This document shows, piece by piece, positions 1 to 8,284 of a stretch of DNA of 64,000 bases. A program made the translations under genes and the position numbers. The DNA is taken from contig NZ_JXDL01000001.1 in NCBI RefSeq assembly GCF_001590795.1, forward strand, positions 5,434,256 to 5,498,255, written 5' to 3'. Source of the DNA: Bradyrhizobium sp. AT1. Lineage in GTDB: Bacteria > Pseudomonadota > Alphaproteobacteria > Rhizobiales > Xanthobacteraceae. The notes beneath the pieces are model-generated. The model ran no database searches, had not been told where the DNA came from, and saw only the letters and a list, made by a program, of their open reading frames with translations. How positions within the stretch are numbered: position 1 is the stretch's first letter; each line of letters starts with the position of its first letter.

Positions 1-1208
1 CAGCGGTCGACGATGTAGTAGAAGCCCTCCTCGTCGACGCGCGTCGCGTCGCCGGTGTGCAGCCAGCCGTCGGTGAAGGAGGTCTTGTTCGCCTCCGGCC
101 TGTTCCAGTAACCGGGCGTGATGTTGGGTCCCTTGACCCAGAGCTCGCCGAGCTCGCCGACATCGGCTTCACTGCCGTCGGGCCGCACGATCCGCACTTC
201 GGTATGCAGCACCGGTTTCCCGGCGGAGCCGGCCTTGCGCGCCGCATCCTCGCGATCGAGCACCAGCACGGCCGGCGAGGTCTCCGTCATGCCGTAGCCC
301 TGCTGCAGGGCGACGCCGCGCGCTTCCCACACCTTGAGCAGCGGCACCGGCATCGGTGCGCCGCCGACACCGCCGACGATCAGCCGGCTGAGATCGGTGG
401 TCGCGAAGGCCGGATGCTGCGCCATGAACTGGTAGATCGCGGGCACGCCGAAGAACACGTTGATGCCCTGCGCGGGATCGTCGATCAGGCCGAGCGCGGT
501 GCCGGGATCGAAAGCGCGCATGATCATCACGGTACCGCCGGCGTGCAGCACGGGATTGGTGTAGCAATTGAGACCGCCGGTGTGGAACAGGGGCAGCACG
601 GTGAGCAGCACCGAGGCCGGCCCGATGCAGGCGGGGCCGCCGAGATTGACGCAATTCCAGAAGGTCATGCCATGGGTGATGGTCGCACCCTTCGGATGGC
701 CCGTCGTGCCCGAGGTGTACATGATGGTCGAGACATCATCGAGCGTGACCTCTTCGGCGCGGTCGAGCGGCTTTGCGGCGGCGATGCCGGCCTCATAGGA
801 CCCGCCGGGGCCGAGCAGCAGGCTGCTGGCGATGCCGCAGAGCTTCGCGACGCTGAGCGCCGTCTCGGCCAGATCGGTGTCGTGGATCATCACCTTCGGC
901 GCGCAATCGCTGGTGATGAATTGAAGCTCGGGGACGGTGAGGCGGGTATTCAGCGGCACGAAGATAGCACCAAGCCGCCCGCAGGCGAATTGTACCTCCA
1001 GCGTATCGGTGGTGTTCAGCGCAAGCACCGCGACGCGGTCACCGCGGGAGATGTTGAGCGTGTGGCGCAGGAACGAGGCGAGGCGCGAGACGCGGCCGTC
1101 GAGCTGCGAATAGGTGAAGCGGCGCTCGCTCGCGAGGTCGATCACCGCGACCTTGTCAGGCGTGCGGCGGCCATGATGAACGATCCAGTCGTAGTAACGA
1201 ACGGCCAA
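1..1208 (-). CDS. AMP-forming acyl-CoA synthetase (partial, C-terminus cut by window edge)
   Basis: Activates a carboxylic acid to its acyl-CoA by way of an acyl-adenylate, in the cytoplasm. About 402 residues are visible. The adenylate-forming P-loop signature TSGTTGHPKG lies near residues 165-175, the A5-type YGMTET follows, and a TGD A7 motif lies close to the window edge. The last ~100 residues (the mobile C-terminal domain) are missing. I chose a TTG start because GGAGGA precedes it at 4 bases and the protein begins as ligases usually do (VRYYDWI). It is divergent from two acyl-CoA dehydrogenase genes, so it may supply their substrate. Substrate specificity cannot be read from the sequence. 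Confidence 0.9.
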   Translation of the reverse strand, partial: MAVRYYDWIVHHGRRTPDKVAVIDLASERRFTYSQLDGRVSRLASFLRHTLNISRGDRVAVLALNTTDTLEVQFACGRLGAIFVPLNTRLTVPELQFITSDCAPKVMIHDTDLAETALSVAKLCGIASSLLLGPGGSYEAGIAAAKPLDRAEEVTLDDVSTIMYTSGTTGHPKGATITHGMTFWNCVNLGGPACIGPASVLLTVLPLFHTGGLNCYTNPVLHAGGTVMIMRAFDPGTALGLIDDPAQGINVFFGVPAIYQFMAQHPAFATTDLSRLIVGGVGGAPMPVPLLKVWEARGVALQQGYGMTETSPAVLVLDREDAARKAGSAGKPVLHTEVRIVRPDGSEADVGELGELWVKGPNITPGYWNRPEANKTSFTDGWLHTGDATRVDEEGFYYIVDR

Positions 1209-1439
1209 AGATTCCTCCCTCGGCGCACCATGCCCGGCGTGGCCCTGGGGCCAGCCGGAGTCTGTGCAGCAACTTTTTTGCGCCAGAGTTGGCCTGCGAG
1301 CGGGGAAAAGCGTCTTGCGTTGAGTTGCTAGGTGACTGCCTTGCGCGAAGCGTCCGCACCAGCCAGCCACTCCGCGCAAGTGAACCAGCAATGTTCCAGC
1401 CATGGTGGCCGAGACGAATCCGGCCGCGAGGCGAAAGCG

Positions 1440-2576
1440 ATGAAGAGCCCGTTTTATACCGCCGAGCACGACGCCTTCCGCGACGTAATGCGCCGCTTCG
1501 TCGAGAAGGAGATCACCCCCTTCGCCCATGAATGGGACGAGGCCGGCGAATTTCCGCGCGCGCTCTATCGCAAGGCGGCGGAGATCGGGCTGTTGGGCCT
1601 GGGATTCCCCGAGGAATATGGCGGCACCGCCGCCGACCAGTTCATGAAGATCGTGGCCAGCCAGGAGCTGGCGCGGGCGGGCGCGGGCGGCGTCAGCGCC
1701 AGCCTGATGAGCCACACCATCGGCTCGCCGCCGATCGCGCGCGCGGCACGGCCCGAGGTGAAGGCGCGCGTGCTGCCGCAGGTGCTGGCGGGCGACAAGA
1801 TCTCGGCGCTCGCGATCACCGAGCCGGGCGGGGGCTCCGACGTCGCGAATCTCAGCACGCGGGCGCGGCGCAATGGCGATCACTACGTCGTGAGCGGTGA
1901 GAAGACTTTCATCACCTCAGGGATGCGCGCCGATTATCTGACCGTTGCGGTGCGTACAGGCGGCGAGGGCGCCGGGGGCGTCAGCCTGCTCCTGATTGAG
2001 GGCGACACGCCCGGCCTGTCCAGGACAAAACTGAAGAAAATGGGCTGGTGGGCCTCCGACACCGCGACCTTGCATTTCGACGCATGCCGCGTGCCGGCCG
2101 AGAATCTGATCGGCAAGGAGGGCCAGGGCTTCAAGATCATCATGCAGAACTTCAACAGCGAGCGCATGGGCATGGCCGCGGGCTGCACGGCCTTTGCGCG
2201 CGTCTGTCTCGACGAAGCCATCGCCTATGCCAAAGAGCGCAAGACCTTCGGCAAGCCGCTGGCGCAGCACCAGGTCATCCGCCACAAGATCGTGGACATG
2301 GCGCAGAAGGTCGCAGCTTCTCAGGCGATGCTGGAAATGCTGGCCTGGCGGCTCGAGCAGGGCGAAAGCCCGGTCGCGGAAATCTGCATGATGAAGAACC
2401 AGGCGACACAGACCATGGCTTTCTGCGCCTCCGAAGCCGTGCAGATCTTTGGCGGCGCCGGATTCATGCGCGGCATCAAGGCCGAGCGCATCTACCGCGA
2501 GGTCAAGGTCAACGCCATCGGCGGCGGCACCGAGGAGATCATGAAGGATCTGGCGTCACGGCAGATGGGGTTGTGA
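1440..2576 (+). CDS. Acyl-CoA dehydrogenase
   Basis: FAD-dependent alpha,beta-dehydrogenation of an acyl-CoA thioester. At 378 residues it has the normal family length: N-terminal helical domain (about 1-115), beta domain with TEPGGGSD near residue 125, and C-terminal helical domain. The C-terminal loop reads IGGGTEEI, so the glutamate of the MCAD-type EGT motif is replaced by glycine. The base may instead be the glutamate of NSER in the helix where isovaleryl-CoA dehydrogenase carries it (inference). An in-frame reading continues 36 codons upstream, but the ATG at 1440 gives the usual N-terminus (FYTAEHDAFR). It is followed by a palindromic repeat and a second dehydrogenase. Confidence 0.93.
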   Translation: MKSPFYTAEHDAFRDVMRRFVEKEITPFAHEWDEAGEFPRALYRKAAEIGLLGLGFPEEYGGTAADQFMKIVASQELARAGAGGVSASLMSHTIGSPPIARAARPEVKARVLPQVLAGDKISALAITEPGGGSDVANLSTRARRNGDHYVVSGEKTFITSGMRADYLTVAVRTGGEGAGGVSLLLIEGDTPGLSRTKLKKMGWWASDTATLHFDACRVPAENLIGKEGQGFKIIMQNFNSERMGMAAGCTAFARVCLDEAIAYAKERKTFGKPLAQHQVIRHKIVDMAQKVAASQAMLEMLAWRLEQGESPVAEICMMKNQATQTMAFCASEAVQIFGGAGFMRGIKAERIYREVKVNAIGGGTEEIMKDLASRQMGL

Positions 2577-2582
2577 GGCCCG

Positions 2583-2687
2583 GTCATTCCGGGGCGTGCG
2601 CAACGCGTACGAGCCCGGAATCCATCGGGCCGTACGTACCGTAGAGGAATGGATTCCGGGCTCGCGCTGCGCGCGCCCCGGAATGAC
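2583..2687. repeat. Palindromic intergenic repeat, family B copy 1
   Basis: Long inverted repeat filling the gap between two acyl-CoA dehydrogenase genes. The outer ends are GTCATTCCGGGGCG and CGCCCCGGAATGAC, and internal GAGCCCGGAATCCAT pairs with ATGGATTCCGGGCTC. No coding potential. The same family recurs at 49613-49718, again between two acyl-CoA dehydrogenase genes. Confidence 0.85.
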
Positions 2688-2698
2688 AGAGGACAAAA

Positions 2699-3862
2699 AT
2701 GCTATTTACCGCCGACCACGACGACATCCGCCGTTCCCTGCAGAAGTTCATCGCCAATGAGATCAATCCGCACGTCGATGAATGGGAAAAGGCCGACATC
2801 TTCCCGGCGCACGAGCTGTTCAAGAAGATGGGCAGCCTCGGCTTCCTCGGGCTGAACAAGCCGGTCGAATTCGGCGGCTCCGGCCTTGACTATTCCTATG
2901 CGCTGATGATGGCGGAAGAGCTCGGCGCCATCACCTGCGGCGGCGTGCCGATGGCGATCGGGGTGCAGACCGACATGGCGACGCCGGCTCTGGCGCGCTT
3001 TGGTTCGGACGAGGTGCGGCGCGAATTCCTGGCGCCGTCTATCTCCGGCGATTTCGTCGCCTGCATCGGCGTCTCCGAGCCCGGCGCGGGCTCCGACGTC
3101 GCCTCGATCAAGACGCAGGCCCGCTCCGACGGCGACGATTACGTGATCGACGGCGGCAAGATGTGGATCACCAACGGCACGCAAGCCGACTGGATCTGCC
3201 TGCTCGCCAACACCGGCGACGGGCCCGTTCACCGCAACAAATCGCTGATCTGCGTGCCCATGAAGAGCAAGGGCGTCACCATCGCGCGAAAGCTCGACAA
3301 GATGGGCATGCGCTCGTCGGACACGGCGCAGATCTTCTTCGACAATGTCCGCGTGCCCAAGCGCAACCGGATCGGCGAAGAGGGAAAGGGCTTTACTTAC
3401 CAGATGATCCAGTTCCAGGAGGAGCGGCTCTGGGGTGCGGCGGCCTGCCTGAAGTCGCACGAATACATCATCGACCAGACCATCGAATACACCCGCAATC
3501 GCAAGGCCTTCGGCCAAAGTATTCTCGACAACCAGGTCGTGCACTTCAAGCTCGCCGAGATGCAGACCGAGGTCGAGTTGCTGCGCGCGCTGATCTATCG
3601 CGCTGCCGAGCAGCTGGTCGCCGGCGAGGACGTGACGCGGCTTGCGACCATGGCGAAGCTGAAGGCCGGCCGGCTCGGCCGCGAGCTCACCGACGCCTGC
3701 TTGCAATATTGGGGCGGAATGGGCTTTACCAACGAGACGCCGGTCAGCCGCGCCTATCGCGACAGCCGCCTGACCTCGATCGGCGGTGGTGCCGACGAGG
3801 TCATGCTGATGGTCCTGTGCAAGATGATGGGCACGCTGCCGGGGAGTAAAGGAAACGCCTGA
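2699..3862 (+). CDS. Acyl-CoA dehydrogenase
   Basis: Second acyl-CoA dehydrogenase of the block, 387 residues, starting at the first ATG after the repeat with AGAGGA upstream. It contains the FAD/substrate motif SEPGAGSDVAS near residue 130, a flavin-loop WITNG, and the C-terminal loop IGGGADEVM, again without the MCAD-type glutamate. EERLW in the central helix is the candidate base (inference). Its stop overlaps the start of the downstream GST gene (TGATG), indicating translational coupling. Role: oxidation of a branched or unusual acyl-CoA, probably in the same pathway as its neighbour. The substrate is unknown. Confidence 0.93.
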   Translation: MLFTADHDDIRRSLQKFIANEINPHVDEWEKADIFPAHELFKKMGSLGFLGLNKPVEFGGSGLDYSYALMMAEELGAITCGGVPMAIGVQTDMATPALARFGSDEVRREFLAPSISGDFVACIGVSEPGAGSDVASIKTQARSDGDDYVIDGGKMWITNGTQADWICLLANTGDGPVHRNKSLICVPMKSKGVTIARKLDKMGMRSSDTAQIFFDNVRVPKRNRIGEEGKGFTYQMIQFQEERLWGAAACLKSHEYIIDQTIEYTRNRKAFGQSILDNQVVHFKLAEMQTEVELLRALIYRAAEQLVAGEDVTRLATMAKLKAGRLGRELTDACLQYWGGMGFTNETPVSRAYRDSRLTSIGGGADEVMLMVLCKMMGTLPGSKGNA

Positions 3863-4518
3863 TGATCACGCTCTATCATTGCGACGCCGCGCGCTCGTTC
3901 CGCCCGCTCTGGATGCTGGAGGAGATGGGGCTGCCTTATGAATTGAAGATGCTGCCGTTCCCGCCGCGGGTGTTTGCCAAGGAATATCTGGCGCTCAATC
4001 CGCTCGGCACGATTCCCTTCCTGGTCGACGGCGAGACCAGGATGACGGAGTCGTCGGGCATCTGCCACTATCTCGGCATCAAGCACGGGCCGACGCCGCT
4101 GATGGTCGGGCCGGAGGATCCTGCCTATGGCGCGTTCCTGAACTGGATGTATTTCAGCGACGCCACGTTAACCTTTCCGCAGACGCTGGTGCTTCGGTAC
4201 TCTCAGCTCGAGCCGGAGGAGCGCCGCAATCCGCAGGTCGCGGGCGACTATGCGAAATGGTTTCTGGGACGCCTGCGCGCCGTTGAGGCAGCGACCGCAA
4301 ATGCCGAAACCTTGTGCGCCGGCCGCTTCACCGCCGCCGACATCGTGATCGGCTATGCGCTTCGACTTGCCGACAATATCGGGCTCGCGAAGGATTTCGG
4401 GCCAAATGTCGCAGCCTATTGGGCGCGTCTGCAGCAACGCGAGGGTTTCAAGCGTGCCGTTGCTGCGGAGCAAAAGGCCGGCGTCGAGCAGAATGTTGCA
4501 CCGCGTGTGAGGGCGTAA
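3862..4518 (+). CDS. Glutathione S-transferase family protein
   Basis: 218 residues. It has an N-terminal thioredoxin-like GST domain starting MITLYHCDAARSFRP, with a serine at residue 12 in the position expected for the catalytic or GSH-activating residue, a cis-proline region (NPLGTIPFL), and the SS pair of TESSGICHYL that binds the glutathione gamma-glutamyl group. An all-helical C-terminal domain follows. The ATG overlaps the upstream dehydrogenase stop, so it is co-translated with the acyl-CoA dehydrogenases. It may conjugate or isomerise a reactive pathway intermediate, but that is inference from position only. Confidence 0.88.
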   Translation: MITLYHCDAARSFRPLWMLEEMGLPYELKMLPFPPRVFAKEYLALNPLGTIPFLVDGETRMTESSGICHYLGIKHGPTPLMVGPEDPAYGAFLNWMYFSDATLTFPQTLVLRYSQLEPEERRNPQVAGDYAKWFLGRLRAVEAATANAETLCAGRFTAADIVIGYALRLADNIGLAKDFGPNVAAYWARLQQREGFKRAVAAEQKAGVEQNVAPRVRA

Positions 4519-4595
4519 GCCCTCGCAGTCGGACTGCCGCCTCGTGACGGTTCCGGAACTGGCTGGATGCCGTCCTGGAATGCCAACGCTTTGCG

Positions 4596-4628
4596 CGTCA
4601 TGACAGCGCTATCCCGTCGTGACAGCGC
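4596..4628. promoter_or_regulatory. Direct-repeat candidate operator upstream of the AraC-type gene
   Basis: Two 14-base direct repeats, CGTCATGACAGCGC (4596-4609) and CGTCGTGACAGCGC (4615-4628), differ at one base and are spaced 19 bases start to start, about two helical turns. They lie 64-96 bases upstream of the AraC-type regulator. AraC-family proteins commonly bind direct repeats with about this period, so autoregulation is plausible but unproven. Confidence 0.45.
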
Positions 4629-4691
4629 CCAAATTTCCGCTAAGGTGACCTCCGTCCGCAGCGGCCAGAGAGCCGCGCGAGGAGGATCCCA

Positions 4692-5492
4692 ATGGAAGAT
4701 AAAGGTCGCGAATCCGACCATCTGATGCTGATCACGCCGGAGCGGGTGTTCTATGCCGGCCTGCTCGGCCGCCCTCGCAAACGGACGCCCGGCTGCTGCC
4801 ATGTCTACGTGGCAGTGAAGGGCAATTTGCACCTGACCATCGACGACGCTCTCGCCACGGGCGAGCTGTTCGTCACGATGCCGAACCAGCGGCATTCCAT
4901 TGCCAGCGATTACCGCACCGCCATCAGCGTAACGCTGGAGCCCGAGAGCATGCCGGACGGCGTGATCGAGGCGTTGGCCGAGCGGATGCGGGGGCCGGAC
5001 AAAGCCGCCTATGCCCGCAAGATCCTGGCCGCCTACGCGCTGCTCCGCCAGCGCCGCTATGGCGATATCACCACCGCCGAATTCGACGAGATGTGCTTTG
5101 GCGAGGCGCTACCGCGTCGCGTGCTCGATCCGCGTGTCACCCGCGCCGTCGCCCGCATCGGGCGTTTCTCCGGGGAGCCGGTGACGGCGGACACCTGCGC
5201 GGCGGAGGCGGGCCTCTCCGCCTCGCGCTTCCTGCATCTGTTCAAGGAAGAGACCGGCATCTCCTTCCGCTCGTTCCGCGCCTGGAAGCGTGCGCGCCAT
5301 TTGCTGCACTTCGCCAACCAGGACCTCAACCTCGCCCATCTCGCGCAGGACATCGGCTATCCCGATTCCACGCATTTCAGCCATTCGATCCGCCGTTTCT
5401 ACGGTCTGAAGCCGCGCGCGATCTTCGTCGGCTCGCGCGACCTTGCGATCTATCGCAGCACCGAGACGGTGCGGCTGGCGGAAGCGAGTTGA
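4692..5492 (+). CDS. AraC-family transcriptional regulator
   Basis: 266 residues. The N-terminal ~140 residues form an effector or cupin-like region (HVYVAVKGNLHLTI ... MPNQRHSI) and the C-terminal ~110 residues form a two-helix-turn-helix AraC domain. The first helix pair is around CAAEAGLSASRFLHLFKEE. The second ends with the family signature region around IGYPDSTHFSHSIRRFYGLKP. GAGGATC precedes the ATG at suitable spacing. A pair of direct repeats upstream suggests autoregulation. By position it probably controls the flanking acyl-CoA genes (BKACE and carboxylase downstream, dehydrogenases upstream). The effector is unknown. Confidence 0.9.
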   Translation: MEDKGRESDHLMLITPERVFYAGLLGRPRKRTPGCCHVYVAVKGNLHLTIDDALATGELFVTMPNQRHSIASDYRTAISVTLEPESMPDGVIEALAERMRGPDKAAYARKILAAYALLRQRRYGDITTAEFDEMCFGEALPRRVLDPRVTRAVARIGRFSGEPVTADTCAAEAGLSASRFLHLFKEETGISFRSFRAWKRARHLLHFANQDLNLAHLAQDIGYPDSTHFSHSIRRFYGLKPRAIFVGSRDLAIYRSTETVRLAEAS

Positions 5493-5498
5493 TGCTTC

Positions 5499-5585
5499 GT
5501 AGGATGGGTTAGCGAAGCGTAACCCACCACTTCTGTCTCCGCTAAAGCCAAAGAGGTGGGTTACGCCTTCGGCTAACCACCCTGC
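5499..5585. repeat. Palindromic intergenic repeat, family C copy 1
   Basis: Inverted repeat just after the regulator stop. GGGTTAGCGAAGCGTAACCC and GGTGGGTTACGCC/GGCTAACCACC are two small hairpins that also pair with each other. Related GGGTTA/GGATTA elements occur at 10255-10292 and 46999-47087. Confidence 0.75.
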
Positions 5586-5649
5586 GGCATCTCGTTTTTC
5601 CCAGCTTCTCCGCGCAAGAAGCCGCATGCCGCTCATCACATGATCGCAT

Positions 5650-5665
5650 CGTTGAATTCTCAACG
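5650..5665. promoter_or_regulatory. Inverted repeat upstream of the BKACE gene
   Basis: CGTTGA-ATTC-TCAACG, a perfect 6-base inverted repeat with a 4-base centre, ends 17 bases before the preferred ATG of the BKACE gene. The position fits an operator or a leader hairpin. There is no direct evidence for either. Confidence 0.35.
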
Positions 5666-5682
5666 TGCGAGACATTTTTGGC

Positions 5683-6549
5683 ATGAGCGACAAGGCCGTC
5701 ATCACCTGCGCGCTGAACGGCGTGCTCACCGACCCGAAGCAGCACAATGTGCCCGTGACGCCCGAACAGATGGCGCGCGAGGCCAAGGCTGCGTTCGATG
5801 CTGGCGCGTCCATCATGCACATCCATCTGCGCCAGCAGGCGCCGGGCAAGGGGCACCTGCCATCCTGGGAGGTCGCTGTCAGCAAGGAGATCCAGCAGGC
5901 CATCCGCGAGGCCTGCCCCGGCGTGATCATCAACCACACCTCGGGCGTGTCAGGGCCGAACTACTCAGGCGCGCTCGATTGCATCCGCGAGACCAAACCC
6001 GAGATCGCCGCCTGCAACGCCGGCTCGCTGAACTATCTGAAGGTGAAGGCCGACAACACCTGGGCCTGGCCGCCTATGATGTTCGACAACGCGGTCGAGA
6101 AGGTGAAGGACTATCTCGACGTCATGAACGAGGTCGGCACCATCCCCGAGTTCGAGTGTTTCGACGTCGGCATCGTCCGCTGTGTCGGCATGTACCGCCA
6201 GGTCGGGATGTACAAGGGGCCGCTCGAATACAATTTCGTCATGGGCGTTGCCTCCGGCATGCCCGCCGACCCGGAATTGCTGCCGATCCTGATCAAGCTG
6301 AAGCGGCCGGAGGCGCAGTTCCAGGTCACCGCGATCGGTCGCGAGGAGATCTGGCCGCTGCACCAGCGCTGCGCCGAGCTCGGCGGCCATTTGCGCACCG
6401 GTCTCGAGGACGCCTTTTATCTCGCCGACGGCAAGAAGGTGACGTCGAACGGCCAACTGATCGAGGCGATCGCCGCCTGCGCCCGCCGCGCCGGCCGCGA
6501 GATCGCAAGCCCCGCCGAGGCGCGGAAGATCTTTGGGACGAATCGCTGA
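5683..6549 (+). CDS. Beta-keto acid cleavage enzyme (BKACE, DUF849 family)
   Basis: Zn-dependent enzyme family whose founding member (Kce) condenses 3-keto-5-aminohexanoate with acetyl-CoA to give acetoacetate and an acyl-CoA. Other members act on different beta-keto acids. 288 residues from the ATG at 5683. A GTG 18 bases upstream is in frame but overlaps an inverted repeat. The metal ligands are visible in IMHIHLR (about residues 45-51), and the C-terminal signature GGHLRTGLED matches the family. It is followed by acyl-CoA carboxylase genes, so a chain-cleavage step in an acyl-CoA pathway is likely. The actual substrate is unknown. Confidence 0.9.
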   Translation: MSDKAVITCALNGVLTDPKQHNVPVTPEQMAREAKAAFDAGASIMHIHLRQQAPGKGHLPSWEVAVSKEIQQAIREACPGVIINHTSGVSGPNYSGALDCIRETKPEIAACNAGSLNYLKVKADNTWAWPPMMFDNAVEKVKDYLDVMNEVGTIPEFECFDVGIVRCVGMYRQVGMYKGPLEYNFVMGVASGMPADPELLPILIKLKRPEAQFQVTAIGREEIWPLHQRCAELGGHLRTGLEDAFYLADGKKVTSNGQLIEAIAACARRAGREIASPAEARKIFGTNR

Positions 6550-6562
6550 ACGTAGCCTCACC

Positions 6563-6653
6563 CGTCGTTGCGAGCGAAGCGAAGCAAAGCAATCCAGAGT
6601 CTTTCCGCTGAGGCAGCCTGGATTGCTTCGTCGCTCCGCTCCTCGCAATGACG
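6563..6653. repeat. Palindromic intergenic repeat, family D
   Basis: Inverted repeat with ends CGTCGTTGCGAGCGAAGC and CGCTCCGCTCCTCGCAATGACG, and a central pair AAGCAATCCAG / CTGGATTGCTT. It fills the gap between the BKACE and carboxylase genes. It carries no ORF of its own. Confidence 0.75.
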
Positions 6654-6667
6654 AGCAGGATCAAGTC

Positions 6668-8284
6668 ATGTCCACTATCGAAAACACCATTTCCCCCGGC
6701 AGCGCCGCCTACCACGCCAACCGCGACGGCATGCTCGGCCTGATCGATCGCATGCGCGCGCTGGAAGAGCGCACGCGTGCGGCCTCGGCGGCGGCGAAAG
6801 ACCGCTTCCACAAGCGCGGACAATTGCTGCCCCGCGAGCGGGTCGCGCTGGTGCTCGATCCCGGCGCGCCCTTCATCGAGCTCTCCACGCTCGCCGGCTA
6901 CATGTTCGATGTGCCGGATGCGAACAAGAGCGTGCCCGGCGGCGGTGTCATCGCCGGCATCGGCTTCGTGTCGGGCATCCGCTGCATGGTCAGCGCCAAC
7001 GATTCCGGCATCGATGCCGGTGCGCTGCAGCCTTACGGTCTCGACAAGACGCTGCGCGTGCAGGAGCTCGCGCTGGAGAACAAGCTGCCTTATGTTCAGC
7101 TCGTCGAAAGTGCCGGCGCCAATCTCCTGCGCTACCGCGTCGAGGACTTTGTCCGCGGTGGCAACATCTTCCGTAACCTCGCGCGGCTCTCGGCCGCAGG
7201 CCTGCCGGTCGTCACCGTGACGCACGGCTCGTCCACGGCGGGCGGCGCCTATCAGACCGGCCTGTCCGACTACATCGTCATGGTCCGCGGCCGCACCCGC
7301 GCCTTCCTCGCCGGGCCACCGCTGCTGAAAGCGGCAACCGGCGAGATCGCGACCGAGGAGGAGCTCGGCGGCGCCGAGATGCACACGCAGGTCTCCGGCC
7401 TCGGCGATTATCTTGCCGAGGACGACCGCGATGCCCTTCGCATCGCGCGCGAGATCATGGCGGCGCTGGAATGGGAGCGGCCGGGCCGGACGGCGCGGGA
7501 GTTCAAGCCGCCGCGCTACGACCAGGACGAGCTGCTCGGCATCATGCCGATGGACCACAAGCGCACCGTCGACATGAAGCAGGTGATCGCCCGCATCGTC
7601 GATGATTCCGACTTCACGGAGATGGCGCCAAATTACGGCCCGGCCACCGTCTGCGGCCATGCCCGCATCGAGGGCCAGGCGATCGGCGTCATCACCAACA
7701 ACGGGCCGCTCGATCCCGCCGGCGCCAACAAGGCGACGCATTTCATCCAGGCCTGCTGCCAGACGCGCACGCCGATCCTCTATCTCAACAACACCACCGG
7801 CTACATGGTCGGCAAAGCCTACGAAGAAGCCGGCATGATCAAGCACGGCTCCAAGATGATCCAGGCGGTGACCTCGGCAACTGTGCCGCAGATCACGATC
7901 TATTGCGGCGCCTCGTTCGGGGCTGGAAATTACGGCATGTGCGGCCGCGGCTTCCATCCGCGCTTCTGCTTCTCCTGGCCGAACGCGAAGACCGCCGTGA
8001 TGGGCGGCGAGCAGGCCGCCGAAACCATGGCGATCGTGACCGAGGCCGCCGCGGCGCGGCGGGGCAAGCCGGTCGAGAAAGACAAGCTCGACGCGATGAA
8101 GGCCCAGATCATCGGCGTGTTCGACGGCCAGATGGACGTGTTCTCGACCAGCGCCCGCGTGCTCGACGACGGTGTGATCGATCCGCGCGACACCCGTGCG
8201 GTTCTCTCCGAAGTGCTCGCGATCTGCCGCGAGGGTGACGCACGCGCGCCGCAGCGCATGCAGTTCTCGGTGGCCCGCCCATGA
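6668..8284 (+). CDS. Biotin-dependent acyl-CoA carboxylase, carboxyltransferase (beta) subunit
   Basis: Transfers CO2 from carboxybiotin to an acyl-CoA. 538 residues, the length of methylcrotonyl-, geranyl- and propionyl-CoA carboxylase beta subunits. Two crotonase-like halves are visible: the N-terminal half with GSSTAGGAYQTG near residue 190, and the C-terminal half with CGASFGAGNYGMCGR and MGGEQAAETM, the pattern typical of methylcrotonyl/geranyl-CoA carboxylases. An in-frame reading continues 45 codons upstream into the palindromic repeat. The ATG at 6668, with AGGATC upstream, is the better start. Its stop overlaps the alpha-subunit start (ATGA). Methylcrotonyl-like specificity is a family inference. 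Confidence 0.92.
   Translation: MSTIENTISPGSAAYHANRDGMLGLIDRMRALEERTRAASAAAKDRFHKRGQLLPRERVALVLDPGAPFIELSTLAGYMFDVPDANKSVPGGGVIAGIGFVSGIRCMVSANDSGIDAGALQPYGLDKTLRVQELALENKLPYVQLVESAGANLLRYRVEDFVRGGNIFRNLARLSAAGLPVVTVTHGSSTAGGAYQTGLSDYIVMVRGRTRAFLAGPPLLKAATGEIATEEELGGAEMHTQVSGLGDYLAEDDRDALRIAREIMAALEWERPGRTAREFKPPRYDQDELLGIMPMDHKRTVDMKQVIARIVDDSDFTEMAPNYGPATVCGHARIEGQAIGVITNNGPLDPAGANKATHFIQACCQTRTPILYLNNTTGYMVGKAYEEAGMIKHGSKMIQAVTSATVPQITIYCGASFGAGNYGMCGRGFHPRFCFSWPNAKTAVMGGEQAAETMAIVTEAAAARRGKPVEKDKLDAMKAQIIGVFDGQMDVFSTSARVLDDGVIDPRDTRAVLSEVLAICREGDARAPQRMQFSVARP

Noticed and set aside
57..1331. 424-residue plus-strand ORF at the left edge
   Set aside because: It lies opposite a convincing acyl-CoA ligase and has no recognisable domain.
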